DNA of 42,823 nt from Alphaproteobacteria bacterium (GTDB lineage: Bacteria > Pseudomonadota > Alphaproteobacteria > Puniceispirillales > Puniceispirillaceae). Below the pieces are notes generated by a model, which saw only the letters and a list, made by a program, of their open reading frames with translations, made no database searches and was not told the origin of the DNA. Made by a program: the position numbers and the translations under genes. The stretch is from the NCBI GenBank assembly GCA_011524735.1, contig WTJS01000240.1, positions 1 to 42,823 of the forward strand, written 5' to 3'. Below are positions 27,916 to 36,833 of this stretch, piece after piece; position 1 is the stretch's first letter, and every line of letters starts with the position of its first letter.

Positions 27916-28974
27916 ATGGCGAGTTCTTCTTCCAACACCCCGGCCAGCCCAAGTGACACCAGCGAGCGCAAAGATGCCCATCTTGCATTGGCTGCTGACC
28001 CGCTGGCCATGTCACAGGTTCCTTCAGGCTTTGATGCGGTGCGGCTGACGCATTGTGCGCTGCCAGAATGCAGCCTTGAAGAGGTTGATATATCCACTAG
28101 CTGTCTTGGTCACTCTGTAAGCGCGCCCTTTTTTATTGGATCCATGACGGGCGGAACGGCACATGCAACAGCAATCAATCTGGCGCTTGCGGAGGTTGCT
28201 GAGTCTGCTGGTATAGGATTGGCAGTTGGCTCACAGCGCGCCAGCCTTGAGGCTGGTCAGTCGCAGCGCGATCTCAGGCGAGCGGCCCCGTCAATTCCCT
28301 TATTTGGGAATCTTGGCGGTCTTCAGCTTGCCGCGCCTGGTGGTCTGGATCTGGCGGCGCGCGCTGTTGATGACCTGCAAGCTGATGCCCTGTTCATCCA
28401 TGTGAATCCGCTTCAAGAAGCCGTTCAACCTGAAGGTGAGACCGACTGGCGCGGCGTCATAGAAGCGATTGAAGCGGCGGTAACGTTTCTTAACGTTCCT
28501 GTTTTGGTGAAAGAGGTGGGAGCGGGGATTGGCGCAAATGTGGCCCGTCGACTGTTTGACATTGGTGTACATGCGGTCGATATCGCGGGACTTGGTGGTA
28601 CCAACTGGACCCGAATTGAAGCTGCGCGCCGTGATGATGCTGAGCTGTTCGCGCCATTTCTAGATTGGGGCATTCCGACCGTTGATGCGCTTCGGGACGC
28701 TCGTTCCGCCTGTCCTGAAGGACGGCTGATTGCCTCGGGTGGAATTCGCCATGGACTTGATGCCGCCAAGGCATTGTGGCTTGGGGCAACCATGACCTCG
28801 ATGGCAGGTCCTGTTCTCAAGGCGATGACGGGTGATGGCACGTCACCCCCCGATGCGGTAGCGGCGATCAAGGTGATTGAGATGTGGAAAGCTCAGCTTC
28901 GTCTTGCTGTATTCCTGACCGGTGCCTGTGATCTGGCAGCGTTTGCTGGTGTCGAAGGGCGGATCAGCAGGTAG
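27916..28974 (+). CDS. fni: Type 2 isopentenyl-diphosphate isomerase (FMN-dependent)
   Basis: This 352-residue TIM-barrel flavoprotein interconverts IPP and DMAPP, supplying the starter for crtE. Family marks are ERKDAHL near the N-terminus, GSMTGGTAHA, GSQRASLE, HVNPLQEAVQPEG (about 157-169) with substrate-binding residues, VKEVGAGIG, AGLGGTNWTRIE and the FMN-phosphate loop ASGGIRHGLD. The type 2 enzyme needs FMN, NAD(P)H and magnesium and is unrelated to the NUDIX type 1 enzyme. It begins 5 bp after blh and ends the retinal operon. Confidence 0.95.
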   Translation: MASSSSNTPASPSDTSERKDAHLALAADPLAMSQVPSGFDAVRLTHCALPECSLEEVDISTSCLGHSVSAPFFIGSMTGGTAHATAINLALAEVAESAGIGLAVGSQRASLEAGQSQRDLRRAAPSIPLFGNLGGLQLAAPGGLDLAARAVDDLQADALFIHVNPLQEAVQPEGETDWRGVIEAIEAAVTFLNVPVLVKEVGAGIGANVARRLFDIGVHAVDIAGLGGTNWTRIEAARRDDAELFAPFLDWGIPTVDALRDARSACPEGRLIASGGIRHGLDAAKALWLGATMTSMAGPVLKAMTGDGTSPPDAVAAIKVIEMWKAQLRLAVFLTGACDLAAFAGVEGRISR

Positions 28975-28996
28975 CGGTCAAGCCAACTTACGCATG

Positions 28997-29749
28997 CTAA
29001 AAACTGTCCTTGCGCCGGCGAATTTCGGCGAAGACGGCAGCGTCGCTGTCAGCCGCCATGCCGAGATGTGCCCTGATGGCCGGATCGCTGGCCCGCAGAA
29101 ACGGGTTTGTGGCTTTTTCCAATGCCATGATGGTCGGCACGGTTGGCTTACCGGCTGCCCGTAGGTCAGTGACGGCTTCAGCACGGCGATGTAGCGCTTC
29201 GTTATGCGGGTCCACACTTATGGCAAATGCAGCATTTGCAGCTGTATATTCATGAGCACAATAGATGATGGTTTCATCGTCCAGCGCCATAAGCTTGCTA
29301 AGGCTTGCCCACATCATGTCAGCATTGCCTTCGAATAGCCTGCCACATCCCATCGCGAACAGGGTGTCGCCAGTAAAGGCAAGCTGCTCTGACGCGATAT
29401 GAAAGTTCAGCATATCTAACGTGTGCCCAGGTGTCGCCAACACGCTTACTGGTCTCCCGGCAAAGGTAAATTCATCGCCGTCATCCAGCACGTCAGATAC
29501 ACCAGATATGCCTGCTGGTCCGTAGACCTTAGCCCCTGTGCTGGCGATAATGTCGCCCAGTCCTGCCGTATGGTCACCGTGATGATGCGTAATCCATATC
29601 TGTGTCAGCTGCCAGCCAGTCTCGGCAAGTGCGGCAAGCGCTCTGGATGCATCACCTGCATCGACCATTGCTGTTTCACCGCTGGCTTCATCGTGCAGCA
29701 GCACACCGTAATTATCAGAACCATAGCCGAATTGGTGGATATCGAGCAT
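28997..29749 (-). CDS. gloB: Hydroxyacylglutathione hydrolase (glyoxalase II)
   Basis: This 250-residue metallo-beta-lactamase-fold hydrolase has the binuclear metal motif THHHGDHTAG near residue 55, the LATPGHT histidine near 105, the FTGDTLF aspartate near 125, and the CAHEYT histidine near 165 with the glyoxalase II C-terminal helical region. It hydrolyses S-lactoylglutathione to lactate and glutathione. I choose the ATG at 29749, which shares one base with the stop codon of gloA (TAATG) and has GGAAG upstream; a longer start at 29782 would run into gloA. Confidence 0.92.
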   Translation of the reverse strand: MLDIHQFGYGSDNYGVLLHDEASGETAMVDAGDASRALAALAETGWQLTQIWITHHHGDHTAGLGDIIASTGAKVYGPAGISGVSDVLDDGDEFTFAGRPVSVLATPGHTLDMLNFHIASEQLAFTGDTLFAMGCGRLFEGNADMMWASLSKLMALDDETIIYCAHEYTAANAAFAISVDPHNEALHRRAEAVTDLRAAGKPTVPTIMALEKATNPFLRASDPAIRAHLGMAADSDAAVFAEIRRRKDSF

Positions 29750-30189
29750 TACCAGCTTCCCGTGTTTTCCATAGATGCCCATGGCTCTGCAGGTGCCTGC
29801 GCCGCGCCTTCCTGAAGAAGTTCAATCGAGATGCCGTCTGGCGAGCGGACAAAGGCCATGCGGCCGTCACGTGGTGGCCGGTTGATCGTAACACCACCAT
29901 CCATAAGCGCCTGACAGGTCGCGTAAATGTCATCCACATAATAGGCAAGGTGACCAAAGTTGCGGCCGCCAGTGTATTCTTCTGGATCCCAGTTATAGGT
30001 CAATTCCAGCTCTGGACAGCGAGTTGCTTTGGCAGTGTCTAGGTTCTTTGGCGCTGCCAGAAACACAAGCGTAAATCGACCGGCTTCATGCTCTGTGCGG
30101 TTGGTCTCAATAAGCCCAAGCTTGTTGCAGTAGAAGTCGAGCGACTCTTCAAGGTCGCGCACCCGGACCATGGTATGAATATAGCGCAT
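29749..30189 (-). CDS. gloA: Lactoylglutathione lyase (glyoxalase I)
   Basis: This 146-residue vicinal-oxygen-chelate enzyme converts the methylglyoxal-glutathione adduct to S-lactoylglutathione. The metal ligands H5 (MRYIH), E in [10 protein letters not shown] in NFGHLAYYV and E in SIELLQ match the glyoxalase I pattern. The start ATG at 30189 is set by GAGGG eight bases upstream; the frame runs open further upstream but without family similarity. gloA and gloB form a two-gene operon that detoxifies methylglyoxal. Confidence 0.95.
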   Translation of the reverse strand: MRYIHTMVRVRDLEESLDFYCNKLGLIETNRTEHEAGRFTLVFLAAPKNLDTAKATRCPELELTYNWDPEEYTGGRNFGHLAYYVDDIYATCQALMDGGVTINRPPRDGRMAFVRSPDGISIELLQEGAAQAPAEPWASMENTGSW

Positions 30190-30315
30190 CTGTGAGACCC
30201 TCGTCAGGTAATGGTGATTATTGACTTTATAGATCAAGAATAGGTCAGCGTAGCCCTGGGCGTCCAGATGATGTGATCGATTTCCTCGATCAGACGTGCA
30301 GATCACCTGTGGCGG

Positions 30316-31173
30316 TCAGAAAGCCACACCGCTCAGAATGTTGAGCGCACTCAACAGAAGGAAAAACCCGAAGGCTCGGCGGAGCCCTTTGGGGTTCAGC
30401 GCATGCGCAATACGGCTACCAAGGGGGACGGTGAACAGGCTTGTCGAGAAAATGATCAGAGCGGCAGGAATATTCACAAACCCGAAAGAGAAAGGTAGCC
30501 GACCATCAACATCCAGCCCTGCCCAGACAAAGCCGAGCGCTCCTGGTACAGCAATCAGAAAGCCAAATGCGGCCGCTGTTCCAACGGCGCGGTGCACGGG
30601 TAGGGCAAGGGCGCTCAATACAGGCACAGCGATGCTACCGCCTCCAATGCCCATCAGGGCCGAGGCACCGCCGATGACACCGGCAATGGCCTTGCCGCTG
30701 GTCCCGCGTCCCAAGGGGGCAATTTCTGCTTCGCCAGGCGCCGCATCAGAGGCAGATGCCTTGCCGCGGATCATGCTCAGCGACACATAGATGGCAATGC
30801 CGCCAAACAGCAGCTGGAGATAGCTTGAATCAAGCCCGCCAGAGGCCGCACCGGCAACTCCCGCCCCAATCAGCATAGGGGGTGTCCAGTTGCGAAAAAC
30901 GGACATGTCAACCGCACCCCGGCCGTAATGTGACCGTGCCGACGAAACGGAAATGGGAATGATCGTCGCCAGTGAGGTGGCTACCGCCATATGCATGATG
31001 ATGGCATCTGGCACATCAAGATAGGTGAACAGCAGGAACAGCACCGGCACAATGACGATCCCCCCCCCAACACCTAGAAGCCCCGCCAACAGGCCTGCAA
31101 TAATACCGGTGAGAAGCAGCCCTGTAGTCATCAGGATCAACACATCCGAACTGTGCGATGCAGCAATGTCCAA
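30316..31173 (-). CDS. TauE/SafE-family membrane protein
   Basis: This 285-residue multi-span inner-membrane protein shows the duplicated family motif: GLLGVGGGIVIVPVL near residue 32 and GGASALMGIGGGSIAVPVL near residue 168. About eight spans are likely. A TTG at 31173 has AGGA eight bases upstream, and an ATG at 31131 is the alternative start. The family includes sulfite and other anion exporters, and the substrate here is unknown. The gene ends just upstream of the glyoxalase operon on the same strand but is separated from it by a gap of about 125 bp. Confidence 0.9.
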   Translation of the reverse strand: MDIAASHSSDVLILMTTGLLLTGIIAGLLAGLLGVGGGIVIVPVLFLLFTYLDVPDAIIMHMAVATSLATIIPISVSSARSHYGRGAVDMSVFRNWTPPMLIGAGVAGAASGGLDSSYLQLLFGGIAIYVSLSMIRGKASASDAAPGEAEIAPLGRGTSGKAIAGVIGGASALMGIGGGSIAVPVLSALALPVHRAVGTAAAFGFLIAVPGALGFVWAGLDVDGRLPFSFGFVNIPAALIIFSTSLFTVPLGSRIAHALNPKGLRRAFGFFLLLSALNILSGVAF

Positions 31174-31413
31174 AATTCTGATCCTGACGCAATGGTAAAA
31201 TGAAACCCGGGCGGGCTTGCATATCGTTGTAACTGCTGCTCACAAGATCGTCCAGCATAGCCCCTTTGACATGCTGTAGACCCCGTAAATCAACTTCACG
31301 CCTTTGTCATTTTCAGGCACATCTTAATGGCCCGCATCGTAATTGTGACAGAATGGTGGTGGTCATTCGCCAACAGCAAGCGTCAACTGCAGACAAAGGT
31401 TCAAGGCCCCAAC

Positions 31414-31884
31414 ATGAGCGTAGACCCGCGTGACAACAGCCTGTTTCTGGACAAACAGATGGGCACCGATCTGACAACAGGATTTGCGCTCATCTCTCAC
31501 GCCGGGATGTTGGCAAAATGGTGGGGGCCGCGTGGTATCACGCTTGGCAGTCATCAGCTTGACCTTGGAAATCCGGGGCCTTGGCATTCCGTGATGATTG
31601 GTGAAGATGGAGGCTGGCACAAGGTGTCTGGCAAGGTGCTGCGGGTAAAGGATAGTCCAGGATGCAAGACAATTGAGTTCAGTTGGGCCTGGCATGACCG
31701 TGTGAGTGAGGAGCGAGGTCATGAAAGCCATGTCCAGCTAGAGGTGCGTCAGGACAAGGCTGGCCCCGTCCTCCTGACATTGCGTCAGACAGGGCTGGCC
31801 GACCTTGCGTCCGCAAGGCTGCATGCTGAAGGCTGGGAATCCTCCCTTTCCCGCATTGATGACGTTCTTGCCAGCTGCGTGTAG
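31414..31884 (+). CDS. SRPBCC (AHSA1-like) domain protein
   Basis: This protein of about 156 residues has the AHSA1/SRPBCC pattern: an N-terminal strand, then the hallmark AKWWGPRGITL near residue 35, a W-H-x-V-M strand, and later FSWAWHD and a C-terminal helix with EGWESSLSRIDDVL. Such START-like folds bind hydrophobic ligands in the cytoplasm, and most bacterial members have no known role. I start at 31414, with AAGG seven bases upstream and where the domain begins; an ATG at 31327 adds 29 residues without similarity. Confidence 0.82.
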   Translation: MSVDPRDNSLFLDKQMGTDLTTGFALISHAGMLAKWWGPRGITLGSHQLDLGNPGPWHSVMIGEDGGWHKVSGKVLRVKDSPGCKTIEFSWAWHDRVSEERGHESHVQLEVRQDKAGPVLLTLRQTGLADLASARLHAEGWESSLSRIDDVLASCV

Positions 31885-31941
31885 GCGAGTGCTACCTGCT
31901 ACCGTTCCTGTCGCTCTTGCAATCAGACAGTGGGGAGCAAC

Positions 31942-32274
31942 ATGCCTCATTTCATCTTCGCCTATCACGGCGGCAAGCGGCCAGAAAATGATGCTGAAAT
32001 AGCGGCTGAAATGGCCCGGTGGGAAAGCTGGTTTGACAGTATCGGTGGGTCAGTCATTGATCCTGGCAATCCTGTAGGACTTTCAAAGACTGTTTCGGCT
32101 GATGGGGTGGTGGACCATGGTGGTGCCAATCCGATTTCTGGTTACACCATCATCTACGCTCCCGATATGGATGGTGCCATCGAAGTGGCGCGAGCCTGTC
32201 CGATCATGGGAAGTGGCACCATAGAGGTGGCAGAAATTCATGCATTTCCATCTGGCGATGACCAGCGCGATTGA
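31942..32274 (+). CDS. YCII-related (DGPF) domain protein
   Basis: This 110-residue protein resembles the YCII fold. FIFAYHGG at the start is followed by a helix with EIAAEMARWESWFDSIGGSV, a central GYTIIYAPDMDGAIEVARACPIMG stretch (broken here at AP-DM) and a closing strand IEVAEIHAF. YCII domains are ferredoxin-like alpha/beta folds, often of unknown function. GGGGAG precedes the ATG at 31942. It sits 57 bp after the SRPBCC gene, and the two fold types are often neighbours in bacteria. Confidence 0.82.
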   Translation: MPHFIFAYHGGKRPENDAEIAAEMARWESWFDSIGGSVIDPGNPVGLSKTVSADGVVDHGGANPISGYTIIYAPDMDGAIEVARACPIMGSGTIEVAEIHAFPSGDDQRD

Positions 32275-32386
32275 ATTGTTTCAAGCGGTCGCTTGGCTGA
32301 AATTGGCCATTCCGTGATTTCATCTTGCCCCATCTTGTTTGCTGCGGAAAACTCAGCAGATTGTTTTATCGTTCGAAGGTGTCCAG

Positions 32387-33331
32387 ATGAAAATCATGGT
32401 TGTTGGGGTGGGGGCGCTCGGGTCGCTATTCGGCGGCGGACTCAGTGCGGCTGGTCATGATGTCACATTGCTGATCCGTAATCTGGCGCACCGCGAAGCC
32501 ATTCGATCTGATGGGTTAACGCTTTATCTAGATGACAGGGTGGTGAAAGCCAGACCACATGTTGTCAATTCTGAAAGTGCGTCTGAAGCTGGTGTCGCTG
32601 ATCTGATCCTTGTCTTTACCAAGACCGGTTCAACCCGTGCGGCGTTGGCGGCTACCAGACACGTGATTGGTCCACAAACCCGCCTTGTCAGTCTGCAAAA
32701 TGGTCTTGGCAATGCAGATGTTTTGGCTGAATTTGTGCCCATTGAACGCGTTATCTACGGAACCACCATCGCGCCGGCTGATCTGACCGAACCTGGCGCT
32801 GTCACATCCCATGGCAAGAGGCTGTCTCAATTCCGCGCTGCTGGGGACGACGCCGTGACAGCGGATATGGCTGATCACCTTGCTGACATGCTGAATACGG
32901 CTGGCCTTGAGGCAGTCGTGAACCCTGACGTTGATGCTGTAATCTGGGGCAAGGTGGCATTCAACTGTGCGATGAACAGCCTTTGTGCCCTTCTACACCT
33001 GACGCCTGGGCCTTTGCTGGATTCAGCAGAGCTGTTCAGCCTGGTGATCGATGTCACCGACGAGGTGGCCGACGTGGCTGCTGCCTGCGGTGTTGTCGTT
33101 GATCGGGAGGCGCTGCGGCAGACACTCGACATGGTGCATCGCCAGCATCGCGATCACCGCCCTTCAATGCTGGTGGATGTGATGGCTGGCCGCAGAACTG
33201 AGATTGATTCACTGAACGGCGCTGTTGCGGCGCTGGGTCAGCAGCGCGGTGTGCTGACGCCCCGAACGCAGACGCTGCTTGCGCTGGTGCATGCCTACGA
33301 GTCAAACTACCTCGGTCGCGAAGGAGGCTAG
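32387..33331 (+). CDS. 2-dehydropantoate 2-reductase-like protein (PanE family)
   Basis: This 314-residue ketopantoate reductase-like enzyme has the N-terminal NADPH loop VGVGALGSLFGG (residues 6-17). The K and N residues of the family lie in WGKVAFNCAMNSLCAL near 188-203, and the substrate-binding glutamate in TEIDSLNGAV near 267. PanE reduces 2-dehydropantoate to pantoate for coenzyme A, but paralogues reduce other 2-keto acids. AAGGTG precedes the ATG at 32387. It is separated by a single base from a class II aldolase gene, a pairing not typical of pantothenate synthesis, so I leave the symbol blank. Confidence 0.88.
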   Translation: MKIMVVGVGALGSLFGGGLSAAGHDVTLLIRNLAHREAIRSDGLTLYLDDRVVKARPHVVNSESASEAGVADLILVFTKTGSTRAALAATRHVIGPQTRLVSLQNGLGNADVLAEFVPIERVIYGTTIAPADLTEPGAVTSHGKRLSQFRAAGDDAVTADMADHLADMLNTAGLEAVVNPDVDAVIWGKVAFNCAMNSLCALLHLTPGPLLDSAELFSLVIDVTDEVADVAAACGVVVDREALRQTLDMVHRQHRDHRPSMLVDVMAGRRTEIDSLNGAVAALGQQRGVLTPRTQTLLALVHAYESNYLGREGG

Positions 33332-33332
33332 T

Positions 33333-34136
33333 ATGAGTGACGGTTCGACTCCAATTCCGCTTGATATAACCTATCCAGACACGCCAACGGGCATGAGTGA
33401 TGCCGAATGGCATGCGCGGGTTGATCTGGCGGCCGCTTACCGGCTGACCCATCATTATGGCTGGACCAGCGTCGTGTATAACCACATCACGCTTCGGGTG
33501 CCTGGGACAGACACATTTTTGATTAACCCCTTTGGTCTGACCTATGATGAGATAACCGCATCCAACCTGACCTGTGTCGATCTGGACGGCAACAAGGTGT
33601 CTGATGACAATTGGCCGGTGAACCGCGCAGGATATGTGATCCATGCGGCCATTCATCGGGCGCGGCCAAATGACCTGCATTGTGTGATGCATACCCATGA
33701 ACCGTTCAGCCAGTCTCTGGCGGCGCTGAATGTTGAGGTCGTGCCAATGATGCAGGAAGGCTGCCAGCTATTTGAGCGTATTGGCTATCATGATTTCAAC
33801 GGCATCGTCCTTGATGAAGCCGAACAGGAGGCGCTAACCTCTGCCATTGGCGAGGACAAGCATACGCTGTTGCTGAAAAACCACGGTCTTCTGACAGCCG
33901 GACCGAATGTCGCCTGGGCGTTTGTGCGTCATCAACTGTTCATCCGCAATGCCGAGATCATGCTTCGTACCATGTCGTCTGGGGCGCAGATCAGCTATAT
34001 CCCTGATGAAATCATGCGTCATACACGTCAACAGTTTGAAGGTGGTGATGCCCAGGCAGGCGCCACTGTCCGGCATCCAGAATGGCCAGCATTCTGGCGC
34101 ATGCTGGACAGGATCGATCCGAGCTGGAAGACCTGA
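33333..34136 (+). CDS. Class II aldolase/adducin-family protein
   Basis: This 267-residue zinc-dependent aldolase-fold protein has the motif YNHITLRVP near residue 48, INPFG, the zinc-binding HTHE (about 122-125) and the later KNHGLL with the third histidine near 183. Members split or decarboxylate sugar phosphates and related keto acids, and some are aldol lyases of unknown substrate. The start ATG follows GGAGG and lies one base after the PanE-like stop codon, so co-translation is likely. The substrate is not predictable from sequence. Confidence 0.9.
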   Translation: MSDGSTPIPLDITYPDTPTGMSDAEWHARVDLAAAYRLTHHYGWTSVVYNHITLRVPGTDTFLINPFGLTYDEITASNLTCVDLDGNKVSDDNWPVNRAGYVIHAAIHRARPNDLHCVMHTHEPFSQSLAALNVEVVPMMQEGCQLFERIGYHDFNGIVLDEAEQEALTSAIGEDKHTLLLKNHGLLTAGPNVAWAFVRHQLFIRNAEIMLRTMSSGAQISYIPDEIMRHTRQQFEGGDAQAGATVRHPEWPAFWRMLDRIDPSWKT

Positions 34137-34162
34137 TTTTAGCCTGAAAAGGGGGTGTGGTG

Positions 34163-35320
34163 TCAGAGCGCTGCCAGCCTGTCCGGCAATTCAGCAATGA
34201 CATCGCGTCCGGCATTGGCAAAAGCAAATCGAAGGAAGTTTTCTTGACCGTCGCCGAAAAAAGTTCCGGGAATGGTCAACACACCTGCATCACGCGCCAG
34301 CCGCATGGCGACATCACGTGACCCTTCGCCTGCAAAGGGGTGCCGGACATAACCGAAATAGGCGCCGCTGCTCAGTAGTTCCCATCCGGCAAGGCCAGCC
34401 ATGATGTCCTCAAATAGTGAGGCACGGGCGGCAATGCGTTCACGATTGGCCTGACGCCATTCCGTAAGATGGTCCAGCATCGGGGCTACGGCTACCTGTG
34501 CTGATCTGGGTGCACAGATCTGAATGTTGTCGATAATTTTGGCAAGTTCGGCGACCATGGCTTCGCCAGCTGTCACAGCACCAAGCCGGTGGCCAGGCAT
34601 ACAGTATGATTTTGAAAAACTGTAAAGCTGGACAAGCGTATTCTGCCAGCCCTCACGCGCCAGCAACCCATGCGGGCGGTCTGCATCAAGCGGCATGAAG
34701 TCACGGTAGGTTTCATCCAGGATCAGCCAGATGCCCCGGTCAGCGCAGAGTGTAAACAGCGCGTCGAGCAGGTCCGGCGGATAGATGGCCCCGCAGGGGT
34801 TGTTCGGCGATACAATGGCGATGGCGCGAGTGCGGGGGCCGATGGCCGCTGCCAGATCGTCGATCAGCGGCAACATGCCATTCTCAGCATGACAATCAAC
34901 ATAGCGAATGCCAATCCCCAGCATGCCAAGTGCAGATTCATGATTGAAGTAACAGGGGCGCGTCATGAGGATGTCATCCCCATGTCCGGCGATGGCCAGT
35001 GATGCTGCCACAAAAGCCTGATTGCACCCGGAAGTGATGTGGGTTTCCTCAGAGGCTACGCTGGCACCATAGATTTCACCCAGATGCGTTGCATAGGCAC
35101 TGCGAAGGGTGGCATCCCCCTCAACCCTGCCATATTTGGCGGTCCCGGTGTCGGCAGCTGCCGCCTGCAATGCCGCTGTCATATCGGCATGGGCGTCATA
35201 GCCTGGCACAGCCTGGCTCATGTCAATCAGAGGCCCGAGCTGGCCAGCATATGAGGCACGCCAATCTTGAACAACGGATACGGGCGGCGCGGTTAGGGCG
35301 GTAATAGCAGGATTGAACAT
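34163..35320 (-). CDS. PLP-dependent aminotransferase, class I/II
   Basis: This 385-residue fold-type I aminotransferase has the substrate-binding YGRVEGDATLR near residue 63, the SPNNPCGAIYPPD stretch (about 170-182), the cofactor aspartate in LILDETYRDF, and the Schiff-base lysine in SFSKSYCMPGHRLG near 236. The C-terminal RFAFA carries the carboxylate-binding arginine. It would transfer an amino group between an amino acid and a 2-keto acid in the cytoplasm. AGGGAA precedes the ATG. It lies alone between the convergent aldolase and the LysR gene, with no clue to its specificity. Confidence 0.92.
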   Translation of the reverse strand: MFNPAITALTAPPVSVVQDWRASYAGQLGPLIDMSQAVPGYDAHADMTAALQAAAADTGTAKYGRVEGDATLRSAYATHLGEIYGASVASEETHITSGCNQAFVAASLAIAGHGDDILMTRPCYFNHESALGMLGIGIRYVDCHAENGMLPLIDDLAAAIGPRTRAIAIVSPNNPCGAIYPPDLLDALFTLCADRGIWLILDETYRDFMPLDADRPHGLLAREGWQNTLVQLYSFSKSYCMPGHRLGAVTAGEAMVAELAKIIDNIQICAPRSAQVAVAPMLDHLTEWRQANRERIAARASLFEDIMAGLAGWELLSSGAYFGYVRHPFAGEGSRDVAMRLARDAGVLTIPGTFFGDGQENFLRFAFANAGRDVIAELPDRLAAL

Positions 35321-35416
35321 GAAATTCCCTGGAGGGCAAAAGCAAGTGGAACAGAATGGTTTCAGAGCCTAACAGACTAGCCAGCGCATCAAAAGCCGGC
35401 AGCAGCGCATTTGAAA

Positions 35417-36319
35417 TCAGCTGTTGTCTGAACACAGGCTGCGAAGAAAGGAAATAAAGGCCCTGGATTTTTTGGGTAGCAGCCTGTGGCCCGGATATAG
35501 GAGTGAAAGGCTGGATTCATGGTTTATCGGCATCGACGGGTAGGGCTGAACCAATGTGCCATTTGCCAAGGCCTCCTTGCAGTAAAGCTCTGGAGCAAAC
35601 GACAGGCCGTTCCCCGCTGCAACAAGGTCACGGACAACCAGCGGGTCATTCACCTGAATGATCCGTTTTGGGTCAAACATAATGCTGGTGAGCTCATTAT
35701 CGGTCGCTGTCATCGGCAATTTCATGTTGCAGTAGCGTGTCTCTGCAACTTGTATCCATTCCTGTAGAATGGTGGCATCCGGATATTCTGGCAGCCGTAC
35801 AGCTACCTGAGGGCTGGCAATCCAGATGAGCGGCGTTTCAATCAGTCGTTGCTGGATCAGGTCGGAATTCTCCATGCTGCCGACGACGACCGCCACATCA
35901 ATGGCATTGCGAAGAAGATCAGGGCGGCCGCTGGAAATCCGAATATCCAGTTGAATGTCTGGAAAATCACTTTGGAAACTGGCCAGATGCGGCCCAACAA
36001 TTTCGCGGCCAAATGCCATTGGTAAAGCTACGCTCAGTTTTCCTTGAGGCGTCTCGCTCAGGCCGGCCAACTCTGCACTGGCCATATGAACCTGCTCAAG
36101 TATACGGACAGCATGTTGATAGAACTGCGACCCATCATGAGTTAACCGCAGATCGCGTGACGCCCGCACAAATAGTTGCAGGCCAACATCTTCCTCGAGT
36201 CGCGCTATGGTGCGACTGACACTGGATTTCGGCAAATTCAGCATACGGGCTGCCGCGGAGATGCCGCCATGATCGGCAACCGCTACAAAAGCTGGCAAAT
36301 GATCGACGTTCCATTTCAT
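35417..36319 (-). CDS. LysR-family transcriptional regulator
   Basis: This 300-residue LysR protein has an N-terminal winged helix-turn-helix (residues 1-62; GGISAAARMLNLPKSSVSRTIARLEE is the recognition part) and a C-terminal periplasmic-binding-like effector domain. It is divergent from ligA-ligB-aldolase across 115 bp. LysR proteins usually control the adjacent divergent operon and bind an aromatic acid or pathway intermediate as coinducer. I therefore infer that it regulates the ring-cleavage genes. Confidence 0.92.
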   Translation of the reverse strand: MKWNVDHLPAFVAVADHGGISAAARMLNLPKSSVSRTIARLEEDVGLQLFVRASRDLRLTHDGSQFYQHAVRILEQVHMASAELAGLSETPQGKLSVALPMAFGREIVGPHLASFQSDFPDIQLDIRISSGRPDLLRNAIDVAVVVGSMENSDLIQQRLIETPLIWIASPQVAVRLPEYPDATILQEWIQVAETRYCNMKLPMTATDNELTSIMFDPKRIIQVNDPLVVRDLVAAGNGLSFAPELYCKEALANGTLVQPYPSMPINHESSLSLLYPGHRLLPKKSRAFISFLRSLCSDNS

Positions 36320-36434
36320 GAACGATATGTCCCGAATTAATCTCTTTGTCCCACAAATGGTATCAGCTACGCTTCAAGTAGACAAATCATGCTGGGGCTC
36401 ACCTATGTCGCCAGCCCGATGCAGGAGTGAAGAC

Positions 36435-36833
36435 ATGACCAGTCGCGATTATGATGATGTGCCAGGAACCTATGTCCTGGACAGCCGCAGCTACCGCAAG
36501 GGCTACCATCTGAACATGTTCTGCATGTCGCTGAACAAAGCTGAATGCCGCGAGGAATTCGCTGCCGATGAGATGGCCTATTTGCAGAAATTTCCGATGA
36601 CGGACGAACAGCGTCAGGCAGTTCTCGACCGTGATTACATCAGGCTTCTGCAGCTTGGTGCAAATGTCTATTACACATTCAAGATTGTGTCACATGACCG
36701 CCACCCGCCACAGGTGATGTATGGCAAGATGTCTGTGCCACCGATGAGTTTTGAAGAGTTTCAGGAAATGATGATCAATGGCGGGCGGCCTATCGATGGC
36801 AACCGTTCAAAGAAGGAGGCCGATAATGGCTAA
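36435..36833 (+). CDS. ligA: Extradiol dioxygenase alpha subunit, LigA-like
   Basis: This 132-residue small subunit matches protocatechuate 4,5-dioxygenase LigA: YHLNMFCMSLNKAECREEF (about 23-41), then a helix with YLQKFPMTDEQRQAVLDRDY, and LLQLGANVYY near 70-79. LigA has no metal itself but shapes the active site lid over LigB. AGGAG seven bases upstream fixes the ATG at 36435. The gene overlaps ligB by 8 bp. The aromatic substrate could be protocatechuate, gallate or a related catechol acid. Confidence 0.88.
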   Translation: MTSRDYDDVPGTYVLDSRSYRKGYHLNMFCMSLNKAECREEFAADEMAYLQKFPMTDEQRQAVLDRDYIRLLQLGANVYYTFKIVSHDRHPPQVMYGKMSVPPMSFEEFQEMMINGGRPIDGNRSKKEADNG

